From Ensifer sp. MPMI2T (GTDB lineage: Bacteria > Pseudomonadota > Alphaproteobacteria > Rhizobiales > Rhizobiaceae): a stretch of DNA of 64,000 nt. The DNA lies in NCBI RefSeq assembly GCF_004827385.1, contig NZ_SRXN01000020.1:1-64000 (forward strand), read 5' to 3'. Below the pieces are notes generated by a model. The model saw only the letters and a program-made list of their open reading frames with translations, made no database searches and was not told the DNA's origin. Of the stretch, positions 1-12,361 are shown piece after piece; position 1 is the stretch's first letter, and each line of letters begins with the position of its first letter. The position numbers and the translations under genes are program-made.

Positions 1-489
1 GCCGGGAACGGCGAAGAGCCGCGCCTCGAGGTCGGGAAGCGGAAAGAAGGCTTCCTCGATCGCGACGCTCCGCCGTGCAACCAGCTCCGGATCGAGCACG
101 CCGAAGACCGGGTTGTCGGCGATGATCTGGCCGACCGACGCGGTGGAAAACAGCGTGAACGGCTGTTTCTCCCGCAAAACGAGAAGCCCGGCGAGATGAT
201 CGATGTCGCCGTTGGTCAGCACCACGCTCTTGATCGGACTGTGGCGCAGCCGGCGCGGCTGCAGCGGACGATTGTGCTCAATCTGCTGGCGGATGTCGGG
301 CGAGGCATTGAACACCGCCCAGGCTTCGCCATCGCGGCTGACGGCCAGCGATGATTGGCTTTGCGGCCTGAGGGCGGAGCCCGGATCGCGCGCCAGCGTG
401 CAGTTCAGGCAGCCGCAATTCCACTGCGGAAGGCCGCCGCCGGCGGCGGCCCCCAGAACGATGATACGAAGATCGGACGATTTCTTCAC
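1..489 (-). CDS. pqqB: Coenzyme PQQ biosynthesis protein PqqB (3' end outside window)
   Basis: This is the N-terminal part (about 163 codons) of PqqB, a metallo-beta-lactamase-fold oxygenase needed to make pyrroloquinoline quinone. The translation opens with a core strand and a glycine-rich turn (IIVLGAAAGGGLPQWNCGC), then LAVS, NASPDIRQQ and LTNGDIDHLAGLLVLRE, the last resembling the metal-binding loop. I placed the start at a GTG followed by KKSSDLRIIVLG; a TTG four codons upstream is also possible, and neither has a strong ribosome site. It lies downstream of pqqA on the same strand, in the usual pqqAB order. PQQ is the cofactor of XoxF at 19.2 kb. Family call is firm; the start is uncertain. 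Confidence 0.9.
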   Translation of the reverse strand, partial: MKKSSDLRIIVLGAAAGGGLPQWNCGCLNCTLARDPGSALRPQSQSSLAVSRDGEAWAVFNASPDIRQQIEHNRPLQPRRLRHSPIKSVVLTNGDIDHLAGLLVLREKQPFTLFSTASVGQIIADNPVFGVLDPELVARRSVAIEEAFFPLPDLEARLFAVPG

Positions 490-606
490 CGGAATACCCA
501 AAGAGCTGCGGCCCGATCCTCGTAAGGCCGCGTCTCACAACGCCGCGTGTCTTTTGAGATGCGCAAAGGTCGCCTCAACCAATTCGGATTTGAGGAATCA
601 TACAGT

Positions 607-717
607 AGAGCGGGATGAGAAACGTGTCGCGGTTTCCGCCAGCATCCCGCTCTAACTTCTTGGAATGGATCACGGTCGCGATTTTGCGTCGATCCGACCG
701 CAATCATCGCGATCTAG
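607..717. repeat. RIME1-like rhizobial palindromic element
   Basis: Two consecutive imperfect palindromes. The first (607-653) runs from AGAGCGGGATG to GCATCCCGCTCT, and the second (about 667-716) pairs GATCGCGATGATTGCGG with its near complement. Arrangement and wording match the Rhizobium-specific intergenic mosaic element RIME1 as I remember it. It lies between pqqA and pqqB, and its outer end supplies the stop codon of pqqA. Identification is from memory, without alignment. Confidence 0.75.
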
Positions 718-809
718 AACAGGATCGGCTCATCCCCGTCCGCTGGAGCGTAACGGGTGATTTCCATCGCGCAGCTGACTTCAATGAATTTCGGTTTATG
801 CCAGGACAT
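714..809 (-). CDS. pqqA: PQQ precursor peptide PqqA (31 aa)
   Basis: A 31-residue ORF starting MSWHKPKFIEVSCAMEITRY and ending APADGDEPILF. It is the ribosomally made precursor of PQQ: PqqE cross-links the side chains of a Glu and a Tyr in the conserved E-x3-Y motif, seen here as EITRY (Glu16, Tyr20). The start follows a good ribosome site, GGAGG, 5 nt before ATG. It is upstream of pqqB on the same strand. Its stop codon is provided by the edge of a RIME-like repeat, so the C-terminus may have been reshaped by that insertion. It is shorter than usual gene-calling limits and easily missed. Confidence 0.9.
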   Translation of the reverse strand: MSWHKPKFIEVSCAMEITRYAPADGDEPILF

Positions 810-1174
810 GTCTCCTCCATTCGTCCAGATTAGTGTGCCGCCCTGCATTGCCGGCGCCTCGCAACCGGGCCGAACACGAAACAAGCTTTACTCTTGAAGA
901 GCGCCGCTTGGGTGAAGAGCCGGAACGGCCTACAGCCGCACCGACATGCCCGGCGTCGCCGTCGCCGGGTTTTGAAATCGCTTCGCCACAGGTCGGATCC
1001 TGACGGCGGCGGTTAAGAATGATCCGTGCGAGGGTCCTCCGCCCTCTATATTGAATGGTATCAATCGTTCAGTGGCCTCACAATTAAGACCAAGGTGGCG
1101 GTCGACACCGCATTCTCCCGCTGCGGGACCTTTGCGTGCTCCGCCCTCTGAGATCTGCCCGAGCGCTGCCCGGC
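810..1174. other. Intergenic region upstream of pqqA, downstream of cbbR
   Basis: No convincing gene. It should hold the pqqA promoter (minus strand). A 7-bp inverted repeat, CCCGGCG/CGCCGGG followed by TTTT, lies near 949-974, oriented as a terminator for the plus strand, where no gene precedes it. A TTGAA-N4-ATCAA element (1051-1064) resembles an FNR/FixK box with one mismatch. Confidence 0.5.
1051..1064. promoter_or_regulatory. Possible FNR/FixK-like box upstream of pqqA
   Basis: TTGAATGGTATCAA fits the TTGAT-N4-ATCAA consensus except for one base. It lies 240 bp before the pqqA start, rather far for direct activation. It could be chance; weak support only. Confidence 0.3.
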
Positions 1175-2116
1175 TTAACGGAATGCGTTCGCCGGATAGG
1201 GCTTACTGACCACCGGCAGATATCTCGCGCCCTGCGCAAGCAGGAACCCATCGAAAGCCTGCATCGCCGGGGTGGTGGCGCGGTCCGATCGCGATACGCT
1301 GAACCATTGCCGGCGGATCGGCGTCTCGACCACGTCGAGTATAACCAATCGGCCGAGCTTCACCTCCTGCTCGATAGTATGGGCCGAGATGAAGGCAACC
1401 CCGAGACCAGCGATGACGGCCTGCTTGATCGTCTCGTTCGAGGCGATCTCCGTGCCGAGTTCCTCCAGCTTATGTGGCGTGCCGCTCAGAAAGATCTCAA
1501 GCGAGATGCGCGTCCCCGAACCCTTCTCACGCACCAGGAACTGCTCCTGGGCAATGCGCTCCCGCGAAATTTCCAGGACGCCCGCGAGCGGATGACCGGC
1601 GGAGGCGATGAAGACCAGCGGGTGGTCGCCGAACACCTGCGCGCGCACCTCCACGTCGCGCGGTGGTCGCCCCATAAGGGCAATATCGACTTCGTGATCC
1701 CTCAATTTGGCGATGATCTCCGCGCGATTGCCGATGAAGAGATTGACCTCGATGCCCGGAGTCTGATCGCGGAAGGCGGCAATCAGTTGCGGAGCGAAGT
1801 ACTTTCCGGTCGATACGACACCAAGACGCAACCGCCCGGTCCGCAGCCCCTTGATGGCACTGATCGAATCCTCGAGCCCGACGAGGCTGTCCTCGACCGC
1901 CCGCGCCGCCTCCAGGAAAGCAATACCGTAAGCCGTCGGAACCATGCCGTTGCGCGTTCTGTCGAACAGCGGGACGCCGGCGTCCCGTTCCAACTGCTGG
2001 ATCTGCAAGGTGAGCGCCGGTCCGGTCACACGTAAGGTCTCGGCCGCGAGGTTGATCTTCCCCAGCCTGCAAACGGCCTCAACGATGCGGAGTTGGCGAA
2101 GGGTCACGTTGCGCAT
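1175..2116 (-). CDS. cbbR: LysR-type regulator CbbR
   Basis: A 313-residue LysR-family activator of the Calvin-cycle operon. The N-terminal winged helix-turn-helix (residues 1-65) reads TLRQLRIVEAVCRLGKINLA, followed by a linker helix and an effector-binding domain to the C-terminus, the usual length for CbbR. The start MRNVTLRQ was chosen because the longer open frame adds 35 residues that the family lacks. It is transcribed divergently from cbbF with 103 bp between the start codons, the standard cbbR arrangement. CbbR typically responds to Calvin-cycle intermediates such as RuBP and represses its own gene; that part is family knowledge. Confidence 0.93.
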   Translation of the reverse strand: MRNVTLRQLRIVEAVCRLGKINLAAETLRVTGPALTLQIQQLERDAGVPLFDRTRNGMVPTAYGIAFLEAARAVEDSLVGLEDSISAIKGLRTGRLRLGVVSTGKYFAPQLIAAFRDQTPGIEVNLFIGNRAEIIAKLRDHEVDIALMGRPPRDVEVRAQVFGDHPLVFIASAGHPLAGVLEISRERIAQEQFLVREKGSGTRISLEIFLSGTPHKLEELGTEIASNETIKQAVIAGLGVAFISAHTIEQEVKLGRLVILDVVETPIRRQWFSVSRSDRATTPAMQAFDGFLLAQGARYLPVVSKPYPANAFR

Positions 2117-2219
2117 GCAATTGGTAGAGTAAGTAAATCTAACTTCTGTAGTCAATCGAATAAATTTTACAAACCGTCCTTTTGCGCCATCCTCTCCTGG
2201 ACATCGTGGAGGAGACATC
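2117..2219. promoter_or_regulatory. cbbR-cbbF divergent control region
   Basis: This 103-bp AT-rich gap between divergent cbbR and cbbF must hold both promoters and the CbbR operator. An inverted TGTA (2147-2150) and TACA (2168-2171) pair frames an AT-rich core, compatible with LysR T-N11-A sites, but the exact operator is inferred. A strong ribosome site, GGAGGAG, precedes cbbF. Confidence 0.6.
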
Positions 2220-3269
2220 ATGTCAGGCGCAACTCTCGAGGCTTATCTCGCATCCCGTACGGCCAATGGCGATGATCTGGCATCGGACGTGGCCGCAGTG
2301 ATCCAGAGGCTGGCAACGGCCGCTCTCGTCGTCCGCAAAATCATCAATCAGGGAGCGCTCGACACCGCGTTCAACGGCACCCGCGGCGGCAGCAATGCCG
2401 ATGGCGACCTGCAGAAGAATCTCGACGTCCTGTGCAACGAGCTCTTCCTGTCATGCCTGCAGGGGGCACCGGTCGCATACTACGCCTCGGAAGAGCTGGA
2501 AAGGCCTGTCCCACTCGATCCGGCGGCGCACCTGGCGGTTGCCATCGATCCGCTCGACGGCTCGTCGAACATCGACAACAACATCTCCATCGGCACGGTC
2601 TTCTCCGTGCTGCCCGCCGTCAAGGGACCAGATTTGGACCCCACGCAGTCCTTTCTGCAGCCCGGAAACCAACAACTGGCGGCCGGCTTCTTCGTCTACG
2701 GAGCACAAACCACGCTCGTACTGTCGCTTGGCAAGGGTACGGAGATTTTCATCTTCTCCAGCCGGCTCGGATGCTTCGTAGAGGCCTACAAGTCGGTCAG
2801 CATCCCGGAGCGCACCAGCGAATTCGCCATCAACATGTCGAACTATCGACACTGGGAAGAAGCGCTCCGTCTCTATGTCGACGATTGCCTGGCAGGCTCG
2901 GAGGGGCCGCGCGAGCGAGATTTCAACATGCGGTGGATCGCCTCGCTGGTCGCCGAGGCCTATCGGATCCTCGTCCGCGGCGGCATCTTTCTGTACCCCG
3001 CCGACGGCCGAAAAGGATATCACCAGGGCCGGCTGCGGCTGGTCTATGAGGCCAACCCGATCGCCTTCATCATCGAGAACGCCGGTGGTGCCGCCACAAA
3101 CTCGATGACGCGCATTCTCGATCTCGTTCCGGAAAGCCTGCACCAGCGCGTGCCGCTGGCTTTCGGCTCGCGCCGCGAGGTGGCGCGCGTCGCCCGCTAT
3201 CACGTCGACCCGAACATGATTGGTGAACGCGCGCCGCTTTTCGGCAAGCGCGGTCTGTTTCGCGCCTGA
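2220..3269 (+). CDS. cbbF: Fructose-1,6-bisphosphatase class I (Calvin cycle)
   Basis: A 349-residue class I fructose/sedoheptulose bisphosphatase that hydrolyses FBP to F6P (and often SBP to S7P) in RuBP regeneration. The metal-binding signature DPLDGSSNID is at residues 110-119, and the C-terminal half holds sugar-phosphate-binding segments such as YPADGRKGYHQGRLRLVYEANP. Length is normal for the family. The start follows GGAGGAG. It is the first gene of the cbb operon and is separated from cbbP by only 10 nt, so co-transcription is nearly certain. Confidence 0.95.
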   Translation: MSGATLEAYLASRTANGDDLASDVAAVIQRLATAALVVRKIINQGALDTAFNGTRGGSNADGDLQKNLDVLCNELFLSCLQGAPVAYYASEELERPVPLDPAAHLAVAIDPLDGSSNIDNNISIGTVFSVLPAVKGPDLDPTQSFLQPGNQQLAAGFFVYGAQTTLVLSLGKGTEIFIFSSRLGCFVEAYKSVSIPERTSEFAINMSNYRHWEEALRLYVDDCLAGSEGPRERDFNMRWIASLVAEAYRILVRGGIFLYPADGRKGYHQGRLRLVYEANPIAFIIENAGGAATNSMTRILDLVPESLHQRVPLAFGSRREVARVARYHVDPNMIGERAPLFGKRGLFRA

Positions 3270-3279
3270 GGAGAGCAAC

Positions 3280-4149
3280 ATGTCAGCCAGATACCCAATC
3301 ATATCGATCACCGGCTCCTCCGGCGCTGGCACCACGACGGTCAAGGACACCTTCGAGAAGATCTTCAAGCGCGAGAACGTCTCGGCGTCCTTCATCGAAG
3401 GCGATGCTTTCCATCGCTACGACCGGGAGACAATGCGCCGCAAGATAGCGGAGGAGAAAGCGCGAGGTGTCGATTTCACGCACTTCTCCGCCGAGGCGAA
3501 CGAACTGGAAATCCTGGAGAGCGTCTTTGCCGAATACGGCAGGCGCGGCGTCGGGCGCACCCGCCACTACGTGCATGATGACGCCGAAGCGGCGAAATAC
3601 GGTGCGAAACCCGGTACATTCACGGACTGGGAAGAGTTTGGCGACAGTGATCTCCTGTTCTACGAGGGATTGCATGGCTGTGCGGTCACCGACACGGTCA
3701 ATCTGGCCCAGCATTGCGATCTGAAGATCGGCGTCGTCCCGGTCATCAACCTCGAATGGATTCAGAAGATCCATCGCGACAAGGCGACGCGCGGCTATTC
3801 CACCGAGGCCGTGACCGACACGATCCTGCGGCGCATGCCCGACTACGTGCACTATATCTGCCCGCAGTTTTCGCTCACCGATATCAATTTCCAGCGTGTG
3901 CCGATTGTCGACACGTCCAACCCCTTCATTGCCCGCTGGATACCGACGCACGCCGAGTCCATCCTGGTCATCCGCTTCGCCAAACCGCAAAGCATCGATT
4001 TCCCCTACCTGCTGTCGATGCTCCACAACAGCTTCATGTCACGCGCCAATTCCATCGTGGTGCCGGGCGACAAGCTCGATCTCGCCATGCAGCTGATCTT
4101 CACCCCGCTCATCCACAAGCTGCTCGAGCGCAAACACCGCATGTCGTGA
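3280..4149 (+). CDS. cbbP: Phosphoribulokinase
   Basis: A 289-residue bacterial phosphoribulokinase, which uses ATP to phosphorylate ribulose-5-phosphate to RuBP, the CO2 acceptor. The P-loop GSSGAGTT is at residues 12-19; further family stretches are [11 protein letters not shown] and FYEGLHGC. Length fits the class I octameric enzyme of proteobacteria (about 290 aa). The open frame runs 20 codons further upstream inside cbbF, but ATG 3280 has a ribosome site (AGGAGAG) and gives the family N-terminus. It is followed after 10 nt by cbbT. Confidence 0.95.
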   Translation: MSARYPIISITGSSGAGTTTVKDTFEKIFKRENVSASFIEGDAFHRYDRETMRRKIAEEKARGVDFTHFSAEANELEILESVFAEYGRRGVGRTRHYVHDDAEAAKYGAKPGTFTDWEEFGDSDLLFYEGLHGCAVTDTVNLAQHCDLKIGVVPVINLEWIQKIHRDKATRGYSTEAVTDTILRRMPDYVHYICPQFSLTDINFQRVPIVDTSNPFIARWIPTHAESILVIRFAKPQSIDFPYLLSMLHNSFMSRANSIVVPGDKLDLAMQLIFTPLIHKLLERKHRMS

Positions 4150-4159
4150 GGAGGACATC

Positions 4160-6238
4160 ATGAATGTTTCGCAGCAGATCGAAACCCGCGCCGCCGCATC
4201 GGAGCGCACCATGGCCGATGCCATCCGGTTTCTCGCCATGGATGCCGTGCAGAAGGCCAATTCCGGCCATCCCGGGATGCCGATGGGCATGGCCGACGCG
4301 GTGACCGTCCTCTTCAATCGCTTCATCAAGATTGATCCCTCCCTGCCCGACTGGCCGGATCGCGATCGTTTCGTGCTTTCGGCTGGCCATGGGTCGATGC
4401 TGCTCTATGCCATACATCACCTCATCGGCTTTGCCGACATGCCGATGGCCGAGCTCTCAGCCTTCCGCCAGCTCGGCTCGAAAACGGCCGGCCATCCGGA
4501 ATACGGCCATGCCCTCGGGATCGAGACCACCACCGGTCCGCTCGGCCAGGGAATTGCCACAGCGGTCGGCATGGCGATTGCCGAACAGATGATGGCCGCC
4601 CGCTTTACGAGTTCGCTCTGCAACCACTTCACCTATGTGGTGGCCGGCGACGGCTGCCTGCAGGAAGGCATCAGCCACGAGGCGATCGACCTCGCCGGGC
4701 ATCTGAAGCTGCGCAAACTCATCGTACTGTGGGACGACAACCGGATATCGATCGACGGTTCGACCGACCTCTCCACCTCGATGGATCAGCTTGCACGTTT
4801 CCGCGCCGCCGGCTGGGATGCTCAACGCGTCGACGGCCACGATCCCGAGGCCGTGGCGAAGGCGATCCAGCGGGCGCATCGGACCCGCAAGCCATCGCTG
4901 ATTGCCTGCCGCACCCGGATCGGCAAGGGCGCCGCCAGCATGGAAGGCTCGCACAAGACCCATGGGGCGGCCCTCGGCGACAAGGAAATCGCCGCAACAC
5001 GCGAGAAGCTCGCCTGGCCACACCCGCCCTTCTTCGTGCCGGCCGAGATTAAGTCCGCCTGGCAAAGGGTGGCAGTCAGAGGCCGGATGGCCCGCGAGGC
5101 ATGGGAAGTCCGCCTTGACGGTTCGCGCTCGAAAAAGCGTTACGAAAAGACCGTCGTCGCCCGGGAATTGGACGGGAGCGTCGCGGACCTGCTGGCAAAG
5201 TTTCGAGCCGCCCATCGCAAGAGGGGCTCCAAGGTCGCCACACGACAGGCTTCGCAGATGACGCTGGAGGTCATCAATGGCGCGACGGCCTTGACGGTCG
5301 GCGGCTCCGCCGATTTGACCGGCTCGAACCTTACGATGACGTCGCAGACCCAACCCATCGCGCCTGGCAATTTCAAGGGCCGCTACTTGCATTACGGTAT
5401 CCGTGAGCACGGCATGGCGGCCGCCATGAACGGCATCGCGCTCCATGGCGGCTTCATTCCCTATGGCGGCACATTCCTCGCCTTTTCCGACTATGCGCGC
5501 GGCGCGATCCGTCTCTCGGCACTGATGGGTCTGCCCGTCATCTACGTATTGACCCATGATTCCATCGGGCTCGGCGAGGACGGACCGACGCACCAGCCGG
5601 TCGAGCATTTGGCGATGCTGCGCGCCACGCCCAACCTCAATGTCTTCCGGCCCGCCGACATCATCGAGACTGCCGAATGCTGGGAGATCGCGCTTGGCGA
5701 GAAGAAGACCCCAAGCGCCCTCGCCCTTTCGCGGCAGGCTCTGCCGATGCTGCGTCAGACAGACGGGGACGAGAATTTGTCAGCGCGCGGGGCCTATGTC
5801 CTGAAGGAAGCACTTGGGCCCCGCGACATCACGCTGCTTGCCACCGGGTCCGAGGTCGAGATCGCCGTCGCTGCGGCGGAACGCTTGCAGGCCGAGGAGG
5901 GCATCGAAGCGGCGGTGGTCTCCATGCCGTGCTGGGAGAAATTCGAAGTCCAGGATGCATCCTATCAGCGGCAGGTCCTTGGAGATGCCCCGCGCATTGC
6001 CGTCGAAGCAGCCGGCCGCCTCGGCTGGGATCGCTGGATGGGACCTGATGGTGCCTTCGTCGGCATGCTCGGCTTCGGTGCTTCGGCGCCCGCCGGCGAC
6101 CTCTATCGCCATTTCGGCATCACCGCCGACCACATCTTCGCCGACGCTTTGAGGCTTGTTCGCAAGGATTTGGCGCCCCCCGTGGGCACCAGCTCGTGGG
6201 CCCGCGAAGACGTCATCGCATCGTCCAGGGAGGTTTGA
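4160..6238 (+). CDS. cbbT: Transketolase
   Basis: A 692-residue thiamine-diphosphate transketolase that moves two-carbon units between sugar phosphates to regenerate pentose phosphates. The N-terminal domain has the TPP-binding motif starting GDG ([16 protein letters not shown]) and ending DDN, plus the early substrate-binding SGHPGMPMG stretch. The middle pyrimidine-binding domain has [20 protein letters not shown] and [19 protein letters not shown], and the C-terminal domain follows. Length and domain order are complete. ATG follows GGAGGA. Only 2 nt separate its stop from cbbA, so the two are probably translationally coupled. Confidence 0.95.
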   Translation: MNVSQQIETRAAASERTMADAIRFLAMDAVQKANSGHPGMPMGMADAVTVLFNRFIKIDPSLPDWPDRDRFVLSAGHGSMLLYAIHHLIGFADMPMAELSAFRQLGSKTAGHPEYGHALGIETTTGPLGQGIATAVGMAIAEQMMAARFTSSLCNHFTYVVAGDGCLQEGISHEAIDLAGHLKLRKLIVLWDDNRISIDGSTDLSTSMDQLARFRAAGWDAQRVDGHDPEAVAKAIQRAHRTRKPSLIACRTRIGKGAASMEGSHKTHGAALGDKEIAATREKLAWPHPPFFVPAEIKSAWQRVAVRGRMAREAWEVRLDGSRSKKRYEKTVVARELDGSVADLLAKFRAAHRKRGSKVATRQASQMTLEVINGATALTVGGSADLTGSNLTMTSQTQPIAPGNFKGRYLHYGIREHGMAAAMNGIALHGGFIPYGGTFLAFSDYARGAIRLSALMGLPVIYVLTHDSIGLGEDGPTHQPVEHLAMLRATPNLNVFRPADIIETAECWEIALGEKKTPSALALSRQALPMLRQTDGDENLSARGAYVLKEALGPRDITLLATGSEVEIAVAAAERLQAEEGIEAAVVSMPCWEKFEVQDASYQRQVLGDAPRIAVEAAGRLGWDRWMGPDGAFVGMLGFGASAPAGDLYRHFGITADHIFADALRLVRKDLAPPVGTSSWAREDVIASSREV

Positions 6239-6240
6239 CC

Positions 6241-8810
<2,570 letters not shown>

Positions 8811-8834
8811 CGGCATAAGAGAAGGAGAAACGAC

Positions 8835-9224
8835 ATGCGTATCACCCAAGGATGCTTCTCGTTCCTGCCGGACCTGACGGATGAGCAGATAACGGCACAG
8901 GTAGAGTATTGTCTCGGTAAGGGATGGGCGATCGGCGTCGAGCACACCGACGACCCGCATCCCCGCAACACCTATTGGGAAATGTGGGGCAACCCGATGT
9001 TCGACCTGAGAGACGCCAAGGGCGTCATGATGGAGTTGGAGGATTGCCGCAAGGCCCATCCGCAGGATTACATCCGCCTGAATGCCTTCGATTCCAGCCG
9101 CGGGCTCGAAACGGTGACGATGTCTTTCATCGTCAACCGTCCCGACAACGAGCCGAAACTGCGGATGACCCGTACGGAAAGCCACGGCCGGAGCCAGCGC
9201 TATGCCTGGGAAACGCAGCGGTAG
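8835..9224 (+). CDS. cbbS: RuBisCO small subunit
   Basis: A 129-residue small chain of form I RuBisCO; eight copies cap the L8 core. [19 protein letters not shown] is the standard opening, followed by [20 protein letters not shown] and MWGNPMFD. The C-terminal extension ([20 protein letters not shown]) forms the central beta-barrel insert characteristic of red-type small subunits. ATG follows AAGGAG. It is 24 nt after cbbL and 14 nt before cbbX. Confidence 0.96.
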   Translation: MRITQGCFSFLPDLTDEQITAQVEYCLGKGWAIGVEHTDDPHPRNTYWEMWGNPMFDLRDAKGVMMELEDCRKAHPQDYIRLNAFDSSRGLETVTMSFIVNRPDNEPKLRMTRTESHGRSQRYAWETQR

Positions 9225-9238
9225 AAGGAGCAGACAAG

Positions 9239-10174
9239 ATGGCGATGCCGCAAGCCCAATCGAGCCCCGAAACCCTGCCGACATCGGTCGACCTCGCCGA
9301 GGAGTACAGGACCTCTGGCGTTGCCGAGGTGCTTGATGAACTGGATCGAGAGCTCGTCGGCTTGAAGCCCGTGAAGCGGCGGATCCGTGAGACTGCCGCC
9401 CTGCTGCTCGTTGAACGGGCCCGTCGTGCGATGGGTCTGACCCACGAAGCGCCGTCGCTGCACATGAGCTTCACCGGCAATCCCGGCACGGGCAAGACGA
9501 CGGTCGCCTTGCGCATGGCCAATCTGCTGCACAGGCTCGGCTATATCCGCAAGGGGCATCTGGTGTCGGTGACGCGCGATGATCTGGTCGGCCAATATAT
9601 CGGCCACACCGCGCCCAAGACGAAGGAGATCCTGAAGAAGGCAATGGGCGGCGTGCTGTTCATCGACGAGGCCTATTACCTCTACCGGCCGGACAACGAA
9701 CGCGATTACGGCCAGGAAGCGATCGAGATTCTGCTGCAGGTGATGGAGAATAACCGCGACGACCTGGTGGTCATTCTCGCCGGATACGCCGACCGTATGG
9801 ACCGTTTTTTCGAGAGCAACCCGGGCTTCCGCTCGCGCATTGCCCACCATATCGATTTTCCCGACTACGACGACGGGGAGCTCCTGTCGATCGCTGAGAG
9901 CATGCTCAGCCGCCAGGGCTATCGTTTTGATGCCAAGGCGACCGGGGTGATGGGCGACTACATCGCGCGCCGTCGGCGCCAGCCGCATTTCGCCAATGCG
10001 CGCTCGATCCGCAACGCGCTCGACCGGGCCCGGCTGCGGCAGGCGAACCGTCTGTTCGAGGAAACCGTCGGCCCTGTTGACGCCGAGCAACTCTCAACCA
10101 TTACGGCCCGGGACATTTCCGCAAGCCGCGTGTTCAGCATGGGTGAGCCCAATCATCCGGAGACATCGTCATGA
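9239..10174 (+). CDS. cbbX: Red-type RuBisCO activase CbbX (AAA+)
   Basis: A 311-residue AAA+ ATPase that remodels inhibited red-type RuBisCO by pulling on the C-terminus of CbbL. Walker A GNPGTGKT is at residues 80-87, Walker [10 protein letters not shown] at about 137-145, and arginine-finger and sensor regions follow ([23 protein letters not shown]). Family enzymes are activated by RuBP. The ATG is preceded by AAGGAG. Its stop overlaps the cbbE start by 4 nt (ATGA). Its presence confirms that CbbLS is the red type. Confidence 0.95.
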   Translation: MAMPQAQSSPETLPTSVDLAEEYRTSGVAEVLDELDRELVGLKPVKRRIRETAALLLVERARRAMGLTHEAPSLHMSFTGNPGTGKTTVALRMANLLHRLGYIRKGHLVSVTRDDLVGQYIGHTAPKTKEILKKAMGGVLFIDEAYYLYRPDNERDYGQEAIEILLQVMENNRDDLVVILAGYADRMDRFFESNPGFRSRIAHHIDFPDYDDGELLSIAESMLSRQGYRFDAKATGVMGDYIARRRRQPHFANARSIRNALDRARLRQANRLFEETVGPVDAEQLSTITARDISASRVFSMGEPNHPETSS

Positions 10175-10857
10175 GCGAGAAGACCATCATAGCCCCCTCG
10201 GTTCTGTCGGCCGATTTCTCGAGACTCGGTGAAGAGGTCGATACCGTCTGCCGGGCGGGTGCCGACTGGATCCACCTTGATGTGATGGACGGCCATTTCG
10301 TGCCAAACATCACCTTCGGGCCGCCGGTCATCAAAGCGATCCGGAATCGAACAGACAAGGTGTTCGATTGTCACTTGATGATCGCACCAGCCGACCCGTT
10401 TCTCGGTGCCTTCGCTGATGCCGGCTGCGATATCATCACCGTGCATGCCGAAGCGACCACCCACCTCGACAGATCGTTGCAGGCCATCCGCGACCTCGGC
10501 TGCAGGGCCGGCGTGTCGCTCAATCCCACGACGCCGGAGACCGCGCTCGAATACGTGCTGGATCGGCTCGACCTCATCCTCCTGATGACGGTCAATCCGG
10601 GTTTCGGGGGCCAGGCCTTTATTCCATCTGTCGTCGAGAAGGTGCGGCGGGTGAAGTCCATGATTGGCAGCCGTCCGATCCACATTGAGATCGACGGCGG
10701 CGTGACGCCGGAAACGGCGCCGCTCGTTGCCGCGGCCGGTGCGGACGTGCTGGTTGCCGGCTCGGCGGTGTTCAAAGGCGGCGACAAGGAAGCCTACGCG
10801 AAAAACATCGCGGCCATCCGCGCGGCTTCCGATGGCGCCATGAAGAAAGCGGCGTGA
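10171..10857 (+). CDS. cbbE: Ribulose-phosphate 3-epimerase
   Basis: A 228-residue TIM-barrel epimerase interconverting ribulose-5-P and xylulose-5-P. Signature segments are [52 protein letters not shown] and [12 protein letters not shown], which carry the metal and acid/base residues. Length is normal. It overlaps cbbX by 4 nt and is followed after 3 nt by a thioredoxin-like gene, so it belongs to the same operon. Confidence 0.95.
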   Translation: MSEKTIIAPSVLSADFSRLGEEVDTVCRAGADWIHLDVMDGHFVPNITFGPPVIKAIRNRTDKVFDCHLMIAPADPFLGAFADAGCDIITVHAEATTHLDRSLQAIRDLGCRAGVSLNPTTPETALEYVLDRLDLILLMTVNPGFGGQAFIPSVVEKVRRVKSMIGSRPIHIEIDGGVTPETAPLVAAAGADVLVAGSAVFKGGDKEAYAKNIAAIRAASDGAMKKAA

Positions 10858-10860
10858 AAC

Positions 10861-11427
10861 ATGGCCGCTACACCTCCTGTCTGCGAATTCGGCTGGCCGG
10901 CGGTCGACGCCAGACTTCCGGGCGTAGATGGTCTCACCCACTCCATATTCGATCAGGCCGGCCCGAAGGGGCTTGTCGTTGCCTTCATCTGCAATCACTG
11001 CCCCTATGTGAAAGCGGTTATCGCGCGGATCGTTCGGGACGCGGTCGGCCTCAAGGCTCACGGTGTCGGCTTCGTGGCGATCGGCGCCAACGACGCCGAG
11101 ACTTATCCGGAGGACTCGTTCGACAACATGAAGCGCTTCGCTTCGCAAAACGCCCTGCCCTTTCCCTATCTCTACGACGAGGACCAATCGGTCGCCAAAG
11201 CCTATGGTGCCGTGTGCACGCCCGACTTCTTCGGCTTTAACCAGGACATGAAGCTGCAATACCGCGGGCGACTGGACGCCTCGCGCAGGGAGATCGGCCC
11301 CGCCGATCTGAGGCGCGACCTTTACGAGGCCATGGTCATGGTCGCGCTCTTTGGCAAAGGTCCGAGGGAACAACAGCCTTCCATAGGCTGTGCCATAAAA
11401 TGGAAAGCATCGGCCTCTCGGGCTTGA
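10861..11427 (+). CDS. Thioredoxin-fold (AhpC/TSA-like) protein at end of cbb operon
   Basis: A 188-residue protein of the peroxiredoxin/TlpA-like thioredoxin family. The active-site region reads FICNHCPYVKAV, a single Cys before the Pro rather than a CxxC, followed by FVAIGANDAETYPEDSFDNM and FPYLYDEDQSVAKAYGAVCTPDFF, a cis-Pro-type segment. No signal peptide, so probably cytoplasmic. It starts 3 nt after cbbE and ends the co-directional run. The last 15 residues (IGCAIKWKASASRA) look unlike the family and may be a replaced tail. A redox or peroxide role beside the Calvin cycle is plausible but unproven. Confidence 0.8.
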   Translation: MAATPPVCEFGWPAVDARLPGVDGLTHSIFDQAGPKGLVVAFICNHCPYVKAVIARIVRDAVGLKAHGVGFVAIGANDAETYPEDSFDNMKRFASQNALPFPYLYDEDQSVAKAYGAVCTPDFFGFNQDMKLQYRGRLDASRREIGPADLRRDLYEAMVMVALFGKGPREQQPSIGCAIKWKASASRA

Positions 11428-11791
11428 ATCCCGTTCCGCCGGCGGTTTAGCCACCCCCCTGCCGGGCATCTCCCCCACAAGGCCAAGGGGGAAGATCGGC
11501 CAGAGGCAGGACCTTGCCCGACAGCAAACTCGCAAAATGCCGAGGTTGCGCGAATTCAACGCTGCACGCACAAGGGTCCGTGGTTGAGCGAGACATCACC
11601 GCTTGCCGATCTCTCCCCTTGTGGGGGAGATGCCCGGCAGGGCAGAGCGGGGTATCAATGGGCGCATTTGCCGATTCTTCGCCGCAACAAAATCCCACGA
11701 CAGAAAGACGCTCAAACCCCGCCCGTCGGGAGAGCCTCCTGGAAGGAGACAAACGGGCGGGGTCCGAGGGAGGAGGCGTCAGGCTCTCTTG
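11428..11791. repeat. Gene-free gap with inverted copies of a GC-rich rhizobial repeat
   Basis: No gene is visible. A segment near 11457-11495 (CCTGCCGGGCATCTCCCCCA...) recurs as its reverse complement near 11610-11648 (...TGGGGGAGATGCCCGGCAGG). The arms are separated by about 115 bp and could form a large cruciform or act as a transcription stop between the cbb operon and gfa, which converge here. Confidence 0.6.
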
Positions 11792-12361
11792 TCAGGCCGG
11801 CAGTGCGCCGGACTGTTTGGCGATATGCGTCGCGATCGCGTCCATCAGCGTGGGAGACAGGCAATCGTAGGGCTGCAGGCCGAGTTCCTTCAGGCGCGCA
11901 CGTATGTCCGGCATCCTGTCGGGGCTGACGCCGCTTTCGATGACCGATGAAACGAAGGCTGCAAATTCGGGTGGCGACCAGCCCGTCTCGTCGCTAAGTT
12001 CGGTATGCACGAAATCGAGGCCATAGAAGGGATGCTTGGTGTTCTCGATCCGGCCATACATATGCGTGCCGCAGTCCTTACAGGCGTAACGCTGGATTGT
12101 CGCGCTTGGATCGACAATCTGCAGTTTTTCTGAACCTGAAGTGACATTCACCTTGTCGCGGCTGACAACAGCGATCTGCGCGAAGATCGCGCCGTTCGGC
12201 TTCCAACATTTGGTGCAGCCGCAGGCGTGGTTGTGTGCCGTCTGCGCGCCGATCTCAACGGTCACCGGATTGCTAGCGCATTTGCATTTCAGCGTGCCGC
12301 CCTGAAAGTCCGGACTGGCGGGCGGAAAACCGTTGTCGATGGACGGATGTAGCTTAAGCAT
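11792..12361 (-). CDS. gfa: S-(hydroxymethyl)glutathione synthase (Gfa)
   Basis: A 189-residue zinc protein of the Gfa/CENP-V fold that speeds condensation of formaldehyde with glutathione, feeding FlhA. Zn-binding cysteines are visible in [26 protein letters not shown] and [16 protein letters not shown]. The start [14 protein letters not shown] was chosen because it follows GAGGAGGAACAA and matches the family N-terminus. The frame stays open for another 125 codons upstream (to 12736) without a stop. It belongs with fghA and flhA of the same window. Confidence 0.92.
   Translation of the reverse strand: MLKLHPSIDNGFPPASPDFQGGTLKCKCASNPVTVEIGAQTAHNHACGCTKCWKPNGAIFAQIAVVSRDKVNVTSGSEKLQIVDPSATIQRYACKDCGTHMYGRIENTKHPFYGLDFVHTELSDETGWSPPEFAAFVSSVIESGVSPDRMPDIRARLKELGLQPYDCLSPTLMDAIATHIAKQSGALPA

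Noticed and set aside
949..974. GC-rich hairpin followed by TTTT as terminator of cbbR
   Set aside because: The T run is on the plus strand, whereas cbbR is transcribed on minus; no plus-strand gene precedes it.
2451..3395. 314-codon minus-strand frame across cbbF/cbbP
   Set aside because: Antisense of clearly conserved cbbF; no family, no ribosome site.
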